Of a stretch of 64,000 nt of DNA, positions 1 to 9,191 are shown one piece after another (the first letter of the stretch is position 1; each line of letters starts with the position of its first letter). Source of the stretch: Pyrodictiaceae archaeon (GTDB taxonomy: Archaea > Thermoproteota > Thermoprotei_A > Sulfolobales > Pyrodictiaceae). The translations under genes and the position numbers were made by a program. The stretch covers positions 9,792 through 73,791 of the forward strand of contig JALTZF010000098.1 of NCBI GenBank assembly GCA_027046265.1. The letters are read 5' to 3'. A model generated the notes under the pieces. The model was not told the DNA's origin. It saw only the letters and a list, made by a program, of their open reading frames with translations, and searched no databases.

Positions 1-12
1 TCCTAGTTTTTT

Positions 13-2061
13 ATGACATTGGTAAAAATTCGTGTGCCAATAAAGCGGAAGACTGCTCTGACTTCTTTTGATATCGTGGCCGTTGTAGCCGAGTTGAAGG
101 CTTTTCAGGGTTCTAGGCTTGCAAACATATATGATATGCCTTCTGGGGGGTTCTTGTTTAAGTTTAAGGCTCTAGGAAGAAGCTGGCTTTTGTATGTTAA
201 GCCTGGCGAGCGTGTGCATGTAACTGAGTATGAATATGCAGAGAAGGGTATGCCTTCTCCTTTCGTTATGGGTTTTAGAAAGTATGTGCGTGAGTCTATC
301 CTGGCTAGTGTACGTCAGCACGCTTTTGACCGTATATTAATGCTTGACTTTAACGCTCGCGGTCAAGCTTACACAGTTGTTGCAGAGGTTTTGCCTCGGG
401 GGGTTATGGCTTTATTAGATGCTGAAGGAAAAATTCTGCAGATTAGCGAGCGCAAAGAAATGAAGGATAGGGTGTTGAAGCACGGTTTAACCTATAAACC
501 ACCGCCATCAACCTCGGTTCATCCAGAATTTTTGGAGCCCAGTTTTCTAGCCAGCAAGTTGGAGAAGATGGATGGTGATGTTGTCCGTGTTCTGCCCCGT
601 GCTCTGGGCTACCCAGGCGAGGTTGTTGAGGAGGCTCTTGCACGCCTAGAAGTGAGCATAGACACTAGTATACGTGAACTAGACTACTCTACTATTGAGG
701 ACATAGTGAGAGTGTTCAAGGAGTTGTACAATGAGAGTCTTAGTGCACGTGGTTACGTTGTCTATGATAAGAATAATGACCCACTGACTGTGGTACCTTT
801 TAAGCCTCTAGGAATAACTAAAAGGTACAACCTTAACTTTAAGGAACTCTCATCGTTTAGCCGTGCCCTTGACAGGTACTTTGTTGAAGAGCTAAAGCGT
901 TTTGAAGAAAAAGAGCATCTCCGGGCGGTTGAGGCTGAGAAAAAGAGGCTTCGTGTGAGCATTGAGAATGCTAGACGTAACCTTGATCAGCTCAGACAAA
1001 AGCTAGAGCACACAAGGAAGCTCATAGAACTCATAGGTGAGAATATAGGCCTAGTATATGATGCCTATAAGTGTTTTGAAGAAATACGAGATAGAGCTGG
1101 CTGGGATAGTGTTATAGGTAATTGTCCTGGAGTAGTTGATATAAAGCCAGGTGAGGGCAAGATGGTACTGAGTATTGAGGGTGAACTTGTAGAACTCGAT
1201 GTCCGCAAGGACCCTTCACAACTACTAGTTGACCTTTCTCGGAGAGCTGGAGAGTTAGAAGCCAAGATCAGGCGTGGCGAGAAAGCGCTAAAAGAGGTAG
1301 AAGATAAGCTAAGGCGCCTAGAGGTAACAATTGCTTTAAGATCAAGAAAGGCTAGGGCGCTTGTCCGGAGAAAGGAGTGGTATGAGAAGTATCACTGGCT
1401 AATAACTAGGAGTGGGTTCTTGGCTGTTGGTGGGAGAGATGCTAGCCAAAATGAATCTGTTGTTAAGAGGTATCTTAATGAGAAGAGAATATTCATGCAT
1501 GCAGACATCCATGGAGCACCTATAGTTGTATTGTTTGCTGAGGGGCGTGAGCCGCCAGAAGACGATCTCCGTGATGCTGCCCTGCTTACAGCTGCATACT
1601 CTAAGGCTTGGAAGTCGGGTTTTGGGTCAATCGATGTTTACTGGGTGTGGGGGGACCAGGTCTCAAAGTCCGCTCCTGCTGGAGAGTACTTGGCGCGTGG
1701 TGCCTTCATGGTTTATGGCAAAAGGAACTATATACGTAGCGTTGAGCTACGACTAGGTATTGGGGTTGGTGTAGAGGAGGAGTATCCAGTGATTATTGTT
1801 GGTCCACCTGAACTCGTCAAGAAGCGTAGTATTGTGTATGCTGTTCTTGTGCCTGGCGACGAAGACCCATCAAAGCTTGCTGTGAGGCTGCGCAAGGTAT
1901 TCATACAGAAGTCCGGAGAGGATTATAGTGGGCTTATTGAGGCCTTAGACGTCAACGAGGTCAGGACAAGGATACCTGGCCGGTCAAGGGTGATACATGT
2001 TGGGCGGGGAGACGGGGAAGAACCGCCAAGACCCCTTAAAGTACTACCTGGCGTATCGTAA
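13..2061 (+). CDS. rqcH: RqcH/NEMF-like (NFACT) ribosome quality-control protein
   Basis: 682 aa, full length for the archaeal Rqc2/RqcH/NEMF family, which binds 60S/50S subunits carrying stalled peptidyl-tRNA. The N-terminal ~280 residues match the NFACT-N (FbpA-like) domain, starting ALTSFDIVAVVAELK and including GSRLANIYD. Two Lys/Glu-rich helical segments (about 290-345 and 405-450) look like the family coiled coil. The region from about 455 holds the NFACT-R motif with HADIHGAP. The ATG at 13 is used, but only 12 bases precede it in the window, so an earlier start cannot be excluded. The 3' end overlaps the next small membrane-protein gene by 65 bp. Family assignment is firm; tailing activity is inferred from the family. 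Confidence 0.9.
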   Translation: MTLVKIRVPIKRKTALTSFDIVAVVAELKAFQGSRLANIYDMPSGGFLFKFKALGRSWLLYVKPGERVHVTEYEYAEKGMPSPFVMGFRKYVRESILASVRQHAFDRILMLDFNARGQAYTVVAEVLPRGVMALLDAEGKILQISERKEMKDRVLKHGLTYKPPPSTSVHPEFLEPSFLASKLEKMDGDVVRVLPRALGYPGEVVEEALARLEVSIDTSIRELDYSTIEDIVRVFKELYNESLSARGYVVYDKNNDPLTVVPFKPLGITKRYNLNFKELSSFSRALDRYFVEELKRFEEKEHLRAVEAEKKRLRVSIENARRNLDQLRQKLEHTRKLIELIGENIGLVYDAYKCFEEIRDRAGWDSVIGNCPGVVDIKPGEGKMVLSIEGELVELDVRKDPSQLLVDLSRRAGELEAKIRRGEKALKEVEDKLRRLEVTIALRSRKARALVRRKEWYEKYHWLITRSGFLAVGGRDASQNESVVKRYLNEKRIFMHADIHGAPIVVLFAEGREPPEDDLRDAALLTAAYSKAWKSGFGSIDVYWVWGDQVSKSAPAGEYLARGAFMVYGKRNYIRSVELRLGIGVGVEEEYPVIIVGPPELVKKRSIVYAVLVPGDEDPSKLAVRLRKVFIQKSGEDYSGLIEALDVNEVRTRIPGRSRVIHVGRGDGEEPPRPLKVLPGVS

Positions 2062-2308
2062 GCAGCGCGCCACGCTATCCATGATAAGACTCGTCCTTGG
2101 ACTCCTGGCAGGCTTTGTGGCCACAATATTCCCAGTAGCGTATGGTGGTTGCCTTGTAGCTATACCATTGGCTGCAGTATTCTACGTGGCATCGTCTCTT
2201 GCACTAAAGAATTACTTTACCTTGCTTAGCCAGAAAGAGATGTGGACTACTGGGCTTGTCCAGCTGGTTGCAGGAGTGTTCATAGGCCTTGCTCTCGGTT
2301 CTGCTTAG
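1997..2308 (+). CDS. Small membrane protein, possibly EMC6-like
   Basis: 103 aa with a short charged N-terminus (DPLKYYLAYRKQRA) followed by three hydrophobic segments (about residues 29-48, 49-70 and 84-103). This plan resembles the small archaeal EMC6-related proteins of the membrane-insertion machinery; that match is from memory of the family and is tentative. The ATG at 1997 lies inside rqcH, giving a 65-bp overlap, which suggests translational coupling. The charged DPLKYY segment before the first membrane helix supports the upstream start over the ATG at 2084. Its 3' end overlaps the convergent SPOUT gene by 29 bp. Confidence 0.65.
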   Translation: MLGGETGKNRQDPLKYYLAYRKQRATLSMIRLVLGLLAGFVATIFPVAYGGCLVAIPLAAVFYVASSLALKNYFTLLSQKEMWTTGLVQLVAGVFIGLALGSA

Positions 2309-2981
2309 ACTTCTTCATCAACATATACTCCTCGTACGATAGCCCACCCAGTAGCAAATCTCTAAGGCCAGGTGCAAGCAAGGGCCTACCATCCACTTTT
2401 GGATATGCAAACGGGAGTACAATTTCATGGATAACTCCATCCTCTCTTTCAACTTCTATACGCGGGCTCTCAATAACATCAATATCCTCAAGGCGTTTGC
2501 CCCTAGTAATTTGCAGTGCAACATATACTGCTCCATCAATACTGAACTGCTTGGACCCAATATTCCTAGGCTTCATCCCAGCTTGTACAGCATACCTAGT
2601 CAGTAGCTTCCAAGTCCGACCACGAGGCGGATGATCGCCAAGTATACCGCCTACAACTATGGCTTCTGCCTCTCTAGCCTCGCTTGGCTCAAGGGTCTTC
2701 TCGGCTTGAGGATCAAGGATTATCACTTTCCTAGGGTCGTTGTATAGTACACCCCTAAGTTTGAGTATGCTCTCGCTATAACACTCTACTCTGCCGAGAA
2801 CTTGTACTATAGTGTTACAGCTCGTACCAGCATTAGTTATGGCTAGTCTGCCACTAGTAATCTCTAGTGCATGCTTATACTCCAGTAGAATCCACTTACC
2901 TAGCTCATCCTCTAAGTGCTCTATCGCTATCAGGGGGCTTCTCCTCCCAGAGCTGCTTTCGTAGCGCTTCAAGAGGCTCAT
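2280..2981 (-). CDS. SPOUT-fold methyltransferase, DUF431/Sfm1-like
   Basis: About 233 aa. The family signature is clear: IAIEHLED...WILLEYKH near the N-terminus, then GGILGDHPPRGRT and the FSIDGAVYVA block, ending with a PFAYPKVDGRPL segment. DUF431 is the SPOUT-type family that includes yeast Sfm1, a protein-arginine methyltransferase acting on ribosomal protein uS3. An archaeal target is not known to me. I choose the ATG at 2981 rather than the track start at 3047 because family members begin close to the IEHLE motif. Even so, the gene overlaps the upstream MBL-fold gene by 77 bp on the same strand. Confidence 0.8.
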   Translation of the reverse strand: MSLLKRYESSSGRRSPLIAIEHLEDELGKWILLEYKHALEITSGRLAITNAGTSCNTIVQVLGRVECYSESILKLRGVLYNDPRKVIILDPQAEKTLEPSEAREAEAIVVGGILGDHPPRGRTWKLLTRYAVQAGMKPRNIGSKQFSIDGAVYVALQITRGKRLEDIDVIESPRIEVEREDGVIHEIVLPFAYPKVDGRPLLAPGLRDLLLGGLSYEEYMLMKKSKQNREQGL

Positions 2982-3807
2982 ACGGTACCCCCATGTACTC
3001 AAACGCAGAGACAACTCTTCCTTTAGCTTGTCTACGCAGCTTTTCAAGATACTCTAAGTACTTTAGGTCACGCGCCATATGGTGATCAACTATCACAGTT
3101 GCATCAAGTCTTTGGGTGATAGTCTCTAAGTTTCTGAGCCCTTGCGTCACTTCTTCTTCGGAGACCTTATAGCCAGCGAAATATGTTGGCGGCCCACTAA
3201 TAAGCAGTATTGTTGGCCTATGCTGTAGTATCCACTCAAGTGCACGGCCACTCATGGGTCCCTGGACGTCTGAGGCATGCATAAACATGTATCCATGATG
3301 CTCAACAGATACTATGATCACGTATCCCAGTCTCGTGCCGTCTGATCCATGAGGCATTGGTGGTGAGCCGCGAATGACTATGGAGTCGCCGACTTGGATC
3401 CAGTTAGAGTCAATGTACATTACTCTTTTTGCAAGCTCAGCAACTCTATTCTTCACAAGAAACCTGTGCGCGCGTAGTCTCTGGCTAACATTTATGTTGT
3501 CCCTAGGGTTTTTTACGAGTAGAATCTTGCCCTTGTACAAGTCTACATCCTCTTCCCTGTATAAGTAGTGGTCGTAGTGATAGTGTGTTATAATGACAAT
3601 ATCAGAGTCTTCAAGCTCCTTTCTGATACTCTCCTTCACATCCTCTAGCCTCTCAAGTTCTAATGGATGTGGTGGGAGCCCATACCTTCTCGGCGCGAAA
3701 CTCACACCAGGGTCTATGAGGATCTTGTAGTCTTCAACTTCGACTATCGTAGCCATAGACCTTACTCCTATACTGTCAGCCCCTAGTATCCTCACCTTCA
3801 AGCTCAT
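2905..3807 (-). CDS. Metallo-beta-lactamase-fold hydrolase, UPF0282 family
   Basis: 300 aa from the ATG at 3807, which gives the family-typical start MSLKVRILGADSIGVRSMAT. The metal motif THYHYDHYLY (HxHxDH) is intact. Further ligands are likely in MPHGSDG, HASDVQG and the C-terminal VDHHMARD. This is a typical archaeal UPF0282 protein, with an MBL fold but unknown substrate. It lies upstream of and overlaps the DUF431 gene on the same strand, so the two are probably co-transcribed. The track start at 3858 would add 17 unlikely residues. Confidence 0.85.
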   Translation of the reverse strand: MSLKVRILGADSIGVRSMATIVEVEDYKILIDPGVSFAPRRYGLPPHPLELERLEDVKESIRKELEDSDIVIITHYHYDHYLYREEDVDLYKGKILLVKNPRDNINVSQRLRAHRFLVKNRVAELAKRVMYIDSNWIQVGDSIVIRGSPPMPHGSDGTRLGYVIIVSVEHHGYMFMHASDVQGPMSGRALEWILQHRPTILLISGPPTYFAGYKVSEEEVTQGLRNLETITQRLDATVIVDHHMARDLKYLEYLEKLRRQAKGRVVSAFEYMGVPYEPLEALRKQLWEEKPPDSDRALRG

Positions 3808-3919
3808 TTCGAGTCTCCACCCAGCCAAGCAGGGTTTAGGCGTGTCAGCGGCGGCCACCTACACCTCTTCATCTACTAAGATCTAGAGGTAGATGTCTGC
3901 TGAGGGGAAGGTTCATCAC

Positions 3920-4258
3920 TCACCCTTTCTCTGCCCTATATTCCTCGTATTCGTATCCAGTAAATATCCATCTATACCGCTTGAATACATCTTCTCTCAC
4001 GAGTATGTCTTTGTCATTTAGTACTATGAAACTGAATCCTACAAGTATGTGGCTAGGGGGGTCTGGGTAGTCTTTTAGCTCAGCTGGCTTCTCCTTGCCA
4101 ACATATATCCATTTTACCCGTGACGTTTTACCCTTCTTTCCGACATAAACTACTCTCCACCAATATCTGCCAACGTAGATGTACTTCTTCTCTCCGCTTG
4201 TATCATGCTTGACGACTACATGTATGGGCTTTAAGTAGTACCCCGTACCTCTTATCAT
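3920..4258 (-). CDS. Conserved-looking hypothetical protein
   Basis: 112 aa, soluble, rich in Tyr, Trp and Lys, with no membrane segment or cysteine motif. Repeated aromatic strands (YIYVGRYWWRVVYVGKKG, VKWIYVG) suggest a small all-beta protein. I do not recognise the family. It sits between metG and the UPF0282 gene on the same strand with about 110 bp on each side, so it probably has its own promoter. The atypical-looking but stop-free reading frame and good start context make a real gene likely. Confidence 0.6.
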   Translation of the reverse strand: MIRGTGYYLKPIHVVVKHDTSGEKKYIYVGRYWWRVVYVGKKGKTSRVKWIYVGKEKPAELKDYPDPPSHILVGFSFIVLNDKDILVREDVFKRYRWIFTGYEYEEYRAEKG

Positions 4259-4369
4259 TGAGTTGTAGCGGTATATGGCTCTCTTGTATTCTTCTAGGAG
4301 GCTAGCAACAGCGTCTAGCCCGTTTTTTACGGGAAAAACCTGGGCATACTAGGGCTACCTGGTTTACTC

Positions 4370-6091
4370 TTAGCTCCACCGTAGTAAAGGGGGTCTTTTC
4401 TCCATGACTTTCTTCCTGGCTTCGAGTACTAGCTCCTTAGCCTTCTTTGGGAAGTCTTCTGGGAGTTTCTTGAAGAGTGGCTCTGGCTTGTTGATCTCGT
4501 GACCTGGCTCGAGTAGTGGCTTCTTGGCTTCTAGCCATCTGCCAGGCTCGTGGACTGAGCCCTTGAGGCCCAGCATTTTCCAGAGTTTCTCAGCTGATTC
4601 TGGCACAAATGGTGCTAAGAGGACAGCGAGTGTAGCGACAGAGTTCGCGGCGACGTAGAGTATGGTCTCTGCCTCTTCGCGGTTCTTCTTTATGGCATCC
4701 CAGGGTGCTCTAGAGTTTAGGTACTGGTTTCCTCTCCTTGCAACTTCTACGACTTCTTCGAGGGCTTGCTTGAGCTTAAATGACTCTATGAGCCTTCCAA
4801 CGCGGTCAGGAGCTTCAAGGTAGTACTCCATGAATTCCTTGTCTTCACTGTTGTACTCGTGGGGTGTAGGTACTACTTTATTGAACCTTGACTCTATGAA
4901 CCTTAGTACTCTGTGTACATAGTTGCCTATGTCGTCGTTCATGTCACTATTTACTATTCTATAGAATTCTTCCCAAGTAAAGTTTGTATCCTTGGTCTCC
5001 GGCCTCATCTTGATTAGTGCGAATCGCCAATAGTCTGGCGGGAGTATCTCGAGTGCCTCGTCTATCCAAACACCCCAGCGTCTGCTCTTAGAGAATTGTT
5101 CTCCTTCGTACATCAAATACTCTGTTGACGATATGTAATATGGCAATACGTAAGGCTCGCCACTCGCCATGAACATTGCGGGGAGTATTATTGCATGAAA
5201 TGGGATATTGTCTTTGCCTATGAAATACAGTGTCCTGGTATCTTTGTTGAACCAATAGTCCTTCCATTTATCAGGCTCTCCCTTCCTTTCAAAGTACTCC
5301 TTTGTCGCAGACACGTAGCCCAATAGCGCGTCAAACCATACATAGATAGTTTTTCCTTCTGCACCTGGGAAGGGCGCAGGGATTCCCCACTTGTTGTCGC
5401 GTGTAAGGCTTCTCGGCTTAAGTCCCTCTTTGACCCAGTTAAGACTGTAGTTCTTAACGTTTGGGGGGAGATTAGAGGATTCAAGCCACTCAAGGAGCTT
5501 TGCTTGGAGCTTTGGTAGATCGAAGAACCAGTGTTTTGACGATCTGAATTCTACTGGGCCACCGCAAATAGCGCAACGGGGATTCTTTAGTTCTGTTGGA
5601 TGCAATAGTCTTCCACAATTGTCGCACTGGTCTCCGTAGGCCTTGGGAAAGCCACAATAGGGGCATGTTCCTATGATGAATCTATCTGGTAGGAACATTT
5701 TGTCCCTAGGACAATATGGTAGGGTGTCGTTCTGCTCAAAGATGTAACCGTTTTTGTAGAGTTTCATGACGAAGTCTCTGACAAATTCTTTGTGCACAGG
5801 ATTTTCTGTCCTTGTGTAATTGTCAAAGCTTATCATGAACTTGTTGAAGAGTTTAGACACATACTCGTGAGCCTGATCTGTTAGTTCTCGTGGATGGACC
5901 CCCTTCTTTATGGCCTCGACCTCGATGGGTGTTCCATGCTCGTCGCTTCCACTAACAAAGATGACGTCTTCGCCTTTAAGCCTAAGGTAGCGTGCTACAA
6001 CGTCAGCTGAGAGTATTGAGCCTATAAGATTTCCAAGGTGAGGAACATTGTTTACGTATGGCCATGCTGCTGTTACTACCCAGCGTCCCAT
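4370..6091 (-). CDS. metG: Methionyl-tRNA synthetase
   Basis: 573 aa class I aminoacyl-tRNA synthetase charging tRNA-Met. The HIGH-type motif is in [14 protein letters not shown] at the N-terminus, and the KMSKS-type motif is [11 protein letters not shown]. Between them lies a zinc-knuckle insert with paired Cys motifs ([23 protein letters not shown]). The C-terminus ends after the anticodon-binding helical domain, so no EMAPII-like tRNA-binding domain is fused. The ATG at 6091 ([12 protein letters not shown]) is preferred over the track start at 6124 because family members begin just before this strand. Divergent from the PfkB kinase gene. Confidence 0.96.
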   Translation of the reverse strand: MGRWVVTAAWPYVNNVPHLGNLIGSILSADVVARYLRLKGEDVIFVSGSDEHGTPIEVEAIKKGVHPRELTDQAHEYVSKLFNKFMISFDNYTRTENPVHKEFVRDFVMKLYKNGYIFEQNDTLPYCPRDKMFLPDRFIIGTCPYCGFPKAYGDQCDNCGRLLHPTELKNPRCAICGGPVEFRSSKHWFFDLPKLQAKLLEWLESSNLPPNVKNYSLNWVKEGLKPRSLTRDNKWGIPAPFPGAEGKTIYVWFDALLGYVSATKEYFERKGEPDKWKDYWFNKDTRTLYFIGKDNIPFHAIILPAMFMASGEPYVLPYYISSTEYLMYEGEQFSKSRRWGVWIDEALEILPPDYWRFALIKMRPETKDTNFTWEEFYRIVNSDMNDDIGNYVHRVLRFIESRFNKVVPTPHEYNSEDKEFMEYYLEAPDRVGRLIESFKLKQALEEVVEVARRGNQYLNSRAPWDAIKKNREEAETILYVAANSVATLAVLLAPFVPESAEKLWKMLGLKGSVHEPGRWLEAKKPLLEPGHEINKPEPLFKKLPEDFPKKAKELVLEARKKVMEKRPPLLRWS

Positions 6092-6225
6092 CCTTATGCA
6101 CCCTAGGTTTAACCTTCTCTGCACTGCTCATTATGTATTATCCTGTATAGCTTAAGAATATTGTTGCTAGGCATGTACGGAAACCTAAACTAAGTCCTAG
6201 CAGTATCACAAAGTGGAGAACTGCT

Positions 6226-7155
6226 ATGGAGGCTCACCACTTAGCTGTTGGCAATCTTAACTTGGACATGTACATTGTTGTTGAAGAGTTGCCAGGCCCT
6301 GACGAGGATGTACACGCTGTAGATGCCTACATAGGGCCAGGTGGTGCAGCTGCAAACTATGCTGTGTCAGCGGTCTTAGCCAGGCATAAAGCCACACTCT
6401 TGGCACACACAGGATCTGAAGCTGAGCAGATGGGTATCCTTAAAAAGTTAGTAGAAGTAGGTGTTGATACTTCTCAAATAGTAGTCCACAGCCGCGTCCC
6501 GCCTGGCATAGTTTTGATACTTGTCTCTCGATTAACTGGGGAAAGAATGATGGTTACGTTACGTGGTGCCAACAAGTTTCTCTCTGGAACAGAGATTGAG
6601 AACAAGTACTATGATATTGTCCATGTTGCAAGTGTTGAGCCTCATATCTTCATTAACACTGTTAAGCGAGTAAGACCTCGTATAGCATCATATGATCCAG
6701 GAGCATCAGTAACACGGGAATATAAAGGTAAACTTGTGAGTGTAGTTGAAGAAGCTGATGTAATCTACCTTAACAGAGCTGAGTATCGTATGGTCTTTAA
6801 CGAGGAGTTCAACATTGATGCACTCTCAAAGATAGCGAGAAGGTATCCTGATACAATCATAGTAGTCAAGCTGGGGGCACAGGGTGCTGCAGCTGGGTGG
6901 AAAGGGCAGGTATACCTTGTTGAGGCGTATAAGCATGGCGTAGTAGTTGATACTACTGGTGCTGGTGATGTGTTTGCTGCATACTTTAACTCTTACCTAG
7001 CAGAAGAGAGGAGTATTGAAGAGTGCTTAGCAGCTGCCTCTGTTGCAGCAGGAATAAAGGTTACACGGAGAGGAGCACAGAGTGCACCTAGTAGGAGAGA
7101 GGTTGAAGAGGTACTTGGCACGGCTAAGAAGCCTCGCGTACAAAGACTGTCCTGA
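6226..7155 (+). CDS. PfkB-family carbohydrate/nucleoside kinase
   Basis: 309 aa ribokinase-fold kinase. The first PfkB signature is seen in GGAAANYAVSAV, and the second in DTTGAGDVFAAYF, which carries the anion hole and catalytic Asp. The YNLN-type start (AVGNLNLDMYIV) is typical of the family. The substrate cannot be read from sequence; archaeal members phosphorylate sugars, ADP-ribose-type nucleosides or ketogluconate. It is the first gene of a short + strand unit and overlaps the downstream Cys-cluster gene by 74 bp. Confidence 0.88.
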   Translation: MEAHHLAVGNLNLDMYIVVEELPGPDEDVHAVDAYIGPGGAAANYAVSAVLARHKATLLAHTGSEAEQMGILKKLVEVGVDTSQIVVHSRVPPGIVLILVSRLTGERMMVTLRGANKFLSGTEIENKYYDIVHVASVEPHIFINTVKRVRPRIASYDPGASVTREYKGKLVSVVEEADVIYLNRAEYRMVFNEEFNIDALSKIARRYPDTIIVVKLGAQGAAAGWKGQVYLVEAYKHGVVVDTTGAGDVFAAYFNSYLAEERSIEECLAAASVAAGIKVTRRGAQSAPSRREVEEVLGTAKKPRVQRLS

Positions 7156-7588
7156 CAGCCAGGTTGTAGTGATAGAGCAGCCTCCAACACTCCTGCTTTC
7201 CTGTAGACTGTCAGATGAGCTGTTCTGCGCTAAGTGCTGTTATAACACTGAGATGCCTTTAACATCAAGAGATATAGAGCGGCTAAAGAAGCTGGGCTAC
7301 AGAGTTGAGTACTTTGCCATAAAGACGAGTGATGGTGTGTGGAGACTAAGAAACATTGATGGGCACTGCGTCTTCTTAGATACGAAAACTGGTGCGTGCA
7401 GAGTTTACCCATACAGACCCGAAGGCTGCAGACTTTATCCTCTTGTCTACGATGTTGATAATGATAGTGTAGCTGTAGATAGCGAGTGTCCCTTGGCGAG
7501 GTGCATACCTGTAGACGTGGCTAAGAGGCTTGAGAAGAGCGTAATCAAGCTAGTAGAGGAGATTTATAAAGGGCAGAGAGGAGAATGA
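7082..7588 (+). CDS. YkgJ/UPF0153-family cysteine-cluster protein
   Basis: 168 aa. The Cys pattern of the YkgJ (zinc/iron-chelating, CxxCC) family is present: FCAKCCYNTEMPL, then GHCVFLD, GACRVYPYRPEGCRLYPL and a final ECPLARC. These residues probably bind an Fe-S cluster or zinc; the biochemical role is unknown. The track start is a GTG at 7082 deep inside the kinase gene. In-frame TTG codons at about 7100 and 7109 are alternatives, since the recognisable domain begins around the first cysteine. Co-transcription with the kinase is likely. Confidence 0.78.
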   Translation: MHLVGERLKRYLARLRSLAYKDCPDSQVVVIEQPPTLLLSCRLSDELFCAKCCYNTEMPLTSRDIERLKKLGYRVEYFAIKTSDGVWRLRNIDGHCVFLDTKTGACRVYPYRPEGCRLYPLVYDVDNDSVAVDSECPLARCIPVDVAKRLEKSVIKLVEEIYKGQRGE

Positions 7589-7649
7589 GGCTCTGAGTAG
7601 TATTTGCATACAATTGTAAACATGTGTTAGAGAAAGACTACTCTGTGCA

Positions 7650-9191
7650 CTATTTGATTTCTCCACGGAGCCTCTTCAAGTAAACTCTATACGTTGGCGT
7701 AACTGTCTTTGGGTGGTTTGCATACACGTCGTCAACTCTTCTAACACTAGTGTTTGCTGGAGCTTCCTTTATTTTTCCTGGGTTAGTATAGGCTTGCTCA
7801 GCTATCTCCTTGAGTGTTTTCGCGTACTCTTCTATGGTCTCTAGGGGTTCTGACTCCGTGAACTCTATCATTAGAGCCTCATCGACTATTAGTGGGAAGT
7901 ACATTGTTGGTGCGTGTAGGCCGCGGTCTAGTAGTGCCTTGGCTACGTCGCCAGCTGAGACTCCAGTATCGTTGAGTAAGGGCTTTGCCGATATTACGAC
8001 TTCGTGCTTCCTTGGTTTAGAAGGATCGTAGGGGAGTTCGTATCCTTTAGTGTTCTTTATGAGTGTTATGAAGTAGTTTGTATTTATTACGCTTTGTATG
8101 GCTACTTCTCGAAGTCCCTTACCTCCGAGTGAAGCTATGTAGAGGAAGCCTTTGAGTAGTGGTACTATATTCCCATAGAATATCCTCATAGACCCTATGC
8201 ACTTATCGCAGCTATAGTCCCAGAAGTATCTGCTGTCATCTCTTTCTATGAGTGGTCTGGGGAGGTAGTCTACAAGGTCTCCTTTGGCGCACACAACGCC
8301 TGCTCCTGGGCCTCCTCCGCCGTGTGGCGCTGCGAAGGTTTTATGTATGTTTAAGTGTACAATGTCGAAGCCCATGTCTCCAGGGCGTACTATGCCCATG
8401 ATACCGTTAAGGTTTGCACCATCATAGTATAGGAGCCCACCACTATCGTGGATGAGCTTGGCAACTTCTAGTATTTCGTCCTCGAATATGCCGAGCGTAC
8501 TGGGATTAGTCAACATGAGCCCAGCAGTCCTTGGCCCAGCTACGGATCTTAGAGCTTCTAAGTCTATTGTTCCTCTACTGCTTGTAGGGATTCTTACGAC
8601 CTTAAAGCCTGCCATGGCAGCACTAGCAGGATTGGTTCCATGAGCAGAGTCTGGGACAAGCATTTCATCTCTTTCTTCGCCACGGTCAGCATGGTACTTC
8701 TTTATCATGAGGGCACCTGCGAGTTCTCCTGCAGCACCGGCTGGTACTTGTAGGCTGCAACGATCCATCCCGGTTAGCTCTGCTAACCATCGCTCGAGAA
8801 GGTATAGCATCTCTAATAGTCCCTGTACAGTGTCCTCGTCTTGTAGTGGATGTAAGAACTTTATTCTTGGGTCTCGTACTATCTCTTCAAATATTTTAGG
8901 ATTGTACTTCATAGTACAAGAGCCTAATGGTACAGGGCCTACATCAACACCATAGCTCATCTGAGCAAGTCTATTGAAGTGTCTTGCTGTCTCTACCTCG
9001 CTTAGTCCTGGTAGGTCTGGCGTGTCTTCCCTGAATACTTTTCCTTGAGGTCTGGCTCCTACTCTCTCTGCTAGCTTAGGTAGCTCGTCTAGGTATGGTA
9101 GGATCACACCAGTCTTTTGTGGATCCCCTATCTCGTATACAAGGGGTTCACTCCACCTTGCCTGTCTCCACTCTTTCTTGGATGTGCTCAC
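7650..9191 (-). CDS. gcvPB: Glycine dehydrogenase (decarboxylating) subunit 2
   Basis: 513 aa, the C-terminal-half subunit of the archaeal/thermophile two-subunit P-protein of the glycine cleavage system. It decarboxylates glycine and loads the aminomethyl group onto lipoyl-GcvH. The PLP-binding lysine lies in LNIHKTFAAPHGGGGPGAG. The GTG start at 9191 overlaps the stop of gcvPA by four bases (GTGA), showing an operon. No gcvT, gcvH or lipoamide dehydrogenase gene is present in this window. Confidence 0.95.
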   Translation of the reverse strand: MSTSKKEWRQARWSEPLVYEIGDPQKTGVILPYLDELPKLAERVGARPQGKVFREDTPDLPGLSEVETARHFNRLAQMSYGVDVGPVPLGSCTMKYNPKIFEEIVRDPRIKFLHPLQDEDTVQGLLEMLYLLERWLAELTGMDRCSLQVPAGAAGELAGALMIKKYHADRGEERDEMLVPDSAHGTNPASAAMAGFKVVRIPTSSRGTIDLEALRSVAGPRTAGLMLTNPSTLGIFEDEILEVAKLIHDSGGLLYYDGANLNGIMGIVRPGDMGFDIVHLNIHKTFAAPHGGGGPGAGVVCAKGDLVDYLPRPLIERDDSRYFWDYSCDKCIGSMRIFYGNIVPLLKGFLYIASLGGKGLREVAIQSVINTNYFITLIKNTKGYELPYDPSKPRKHEVVISAKPLLNDTGVSAGDVAKALLDRGLHAPTMYFPLIVDEALMIEFTESEPLETIEEYAKTLKEIAEQAYTNPGKIKEAPANTSVRRVDDVYANHPKTVTPTYRVYLKRLRGEIK

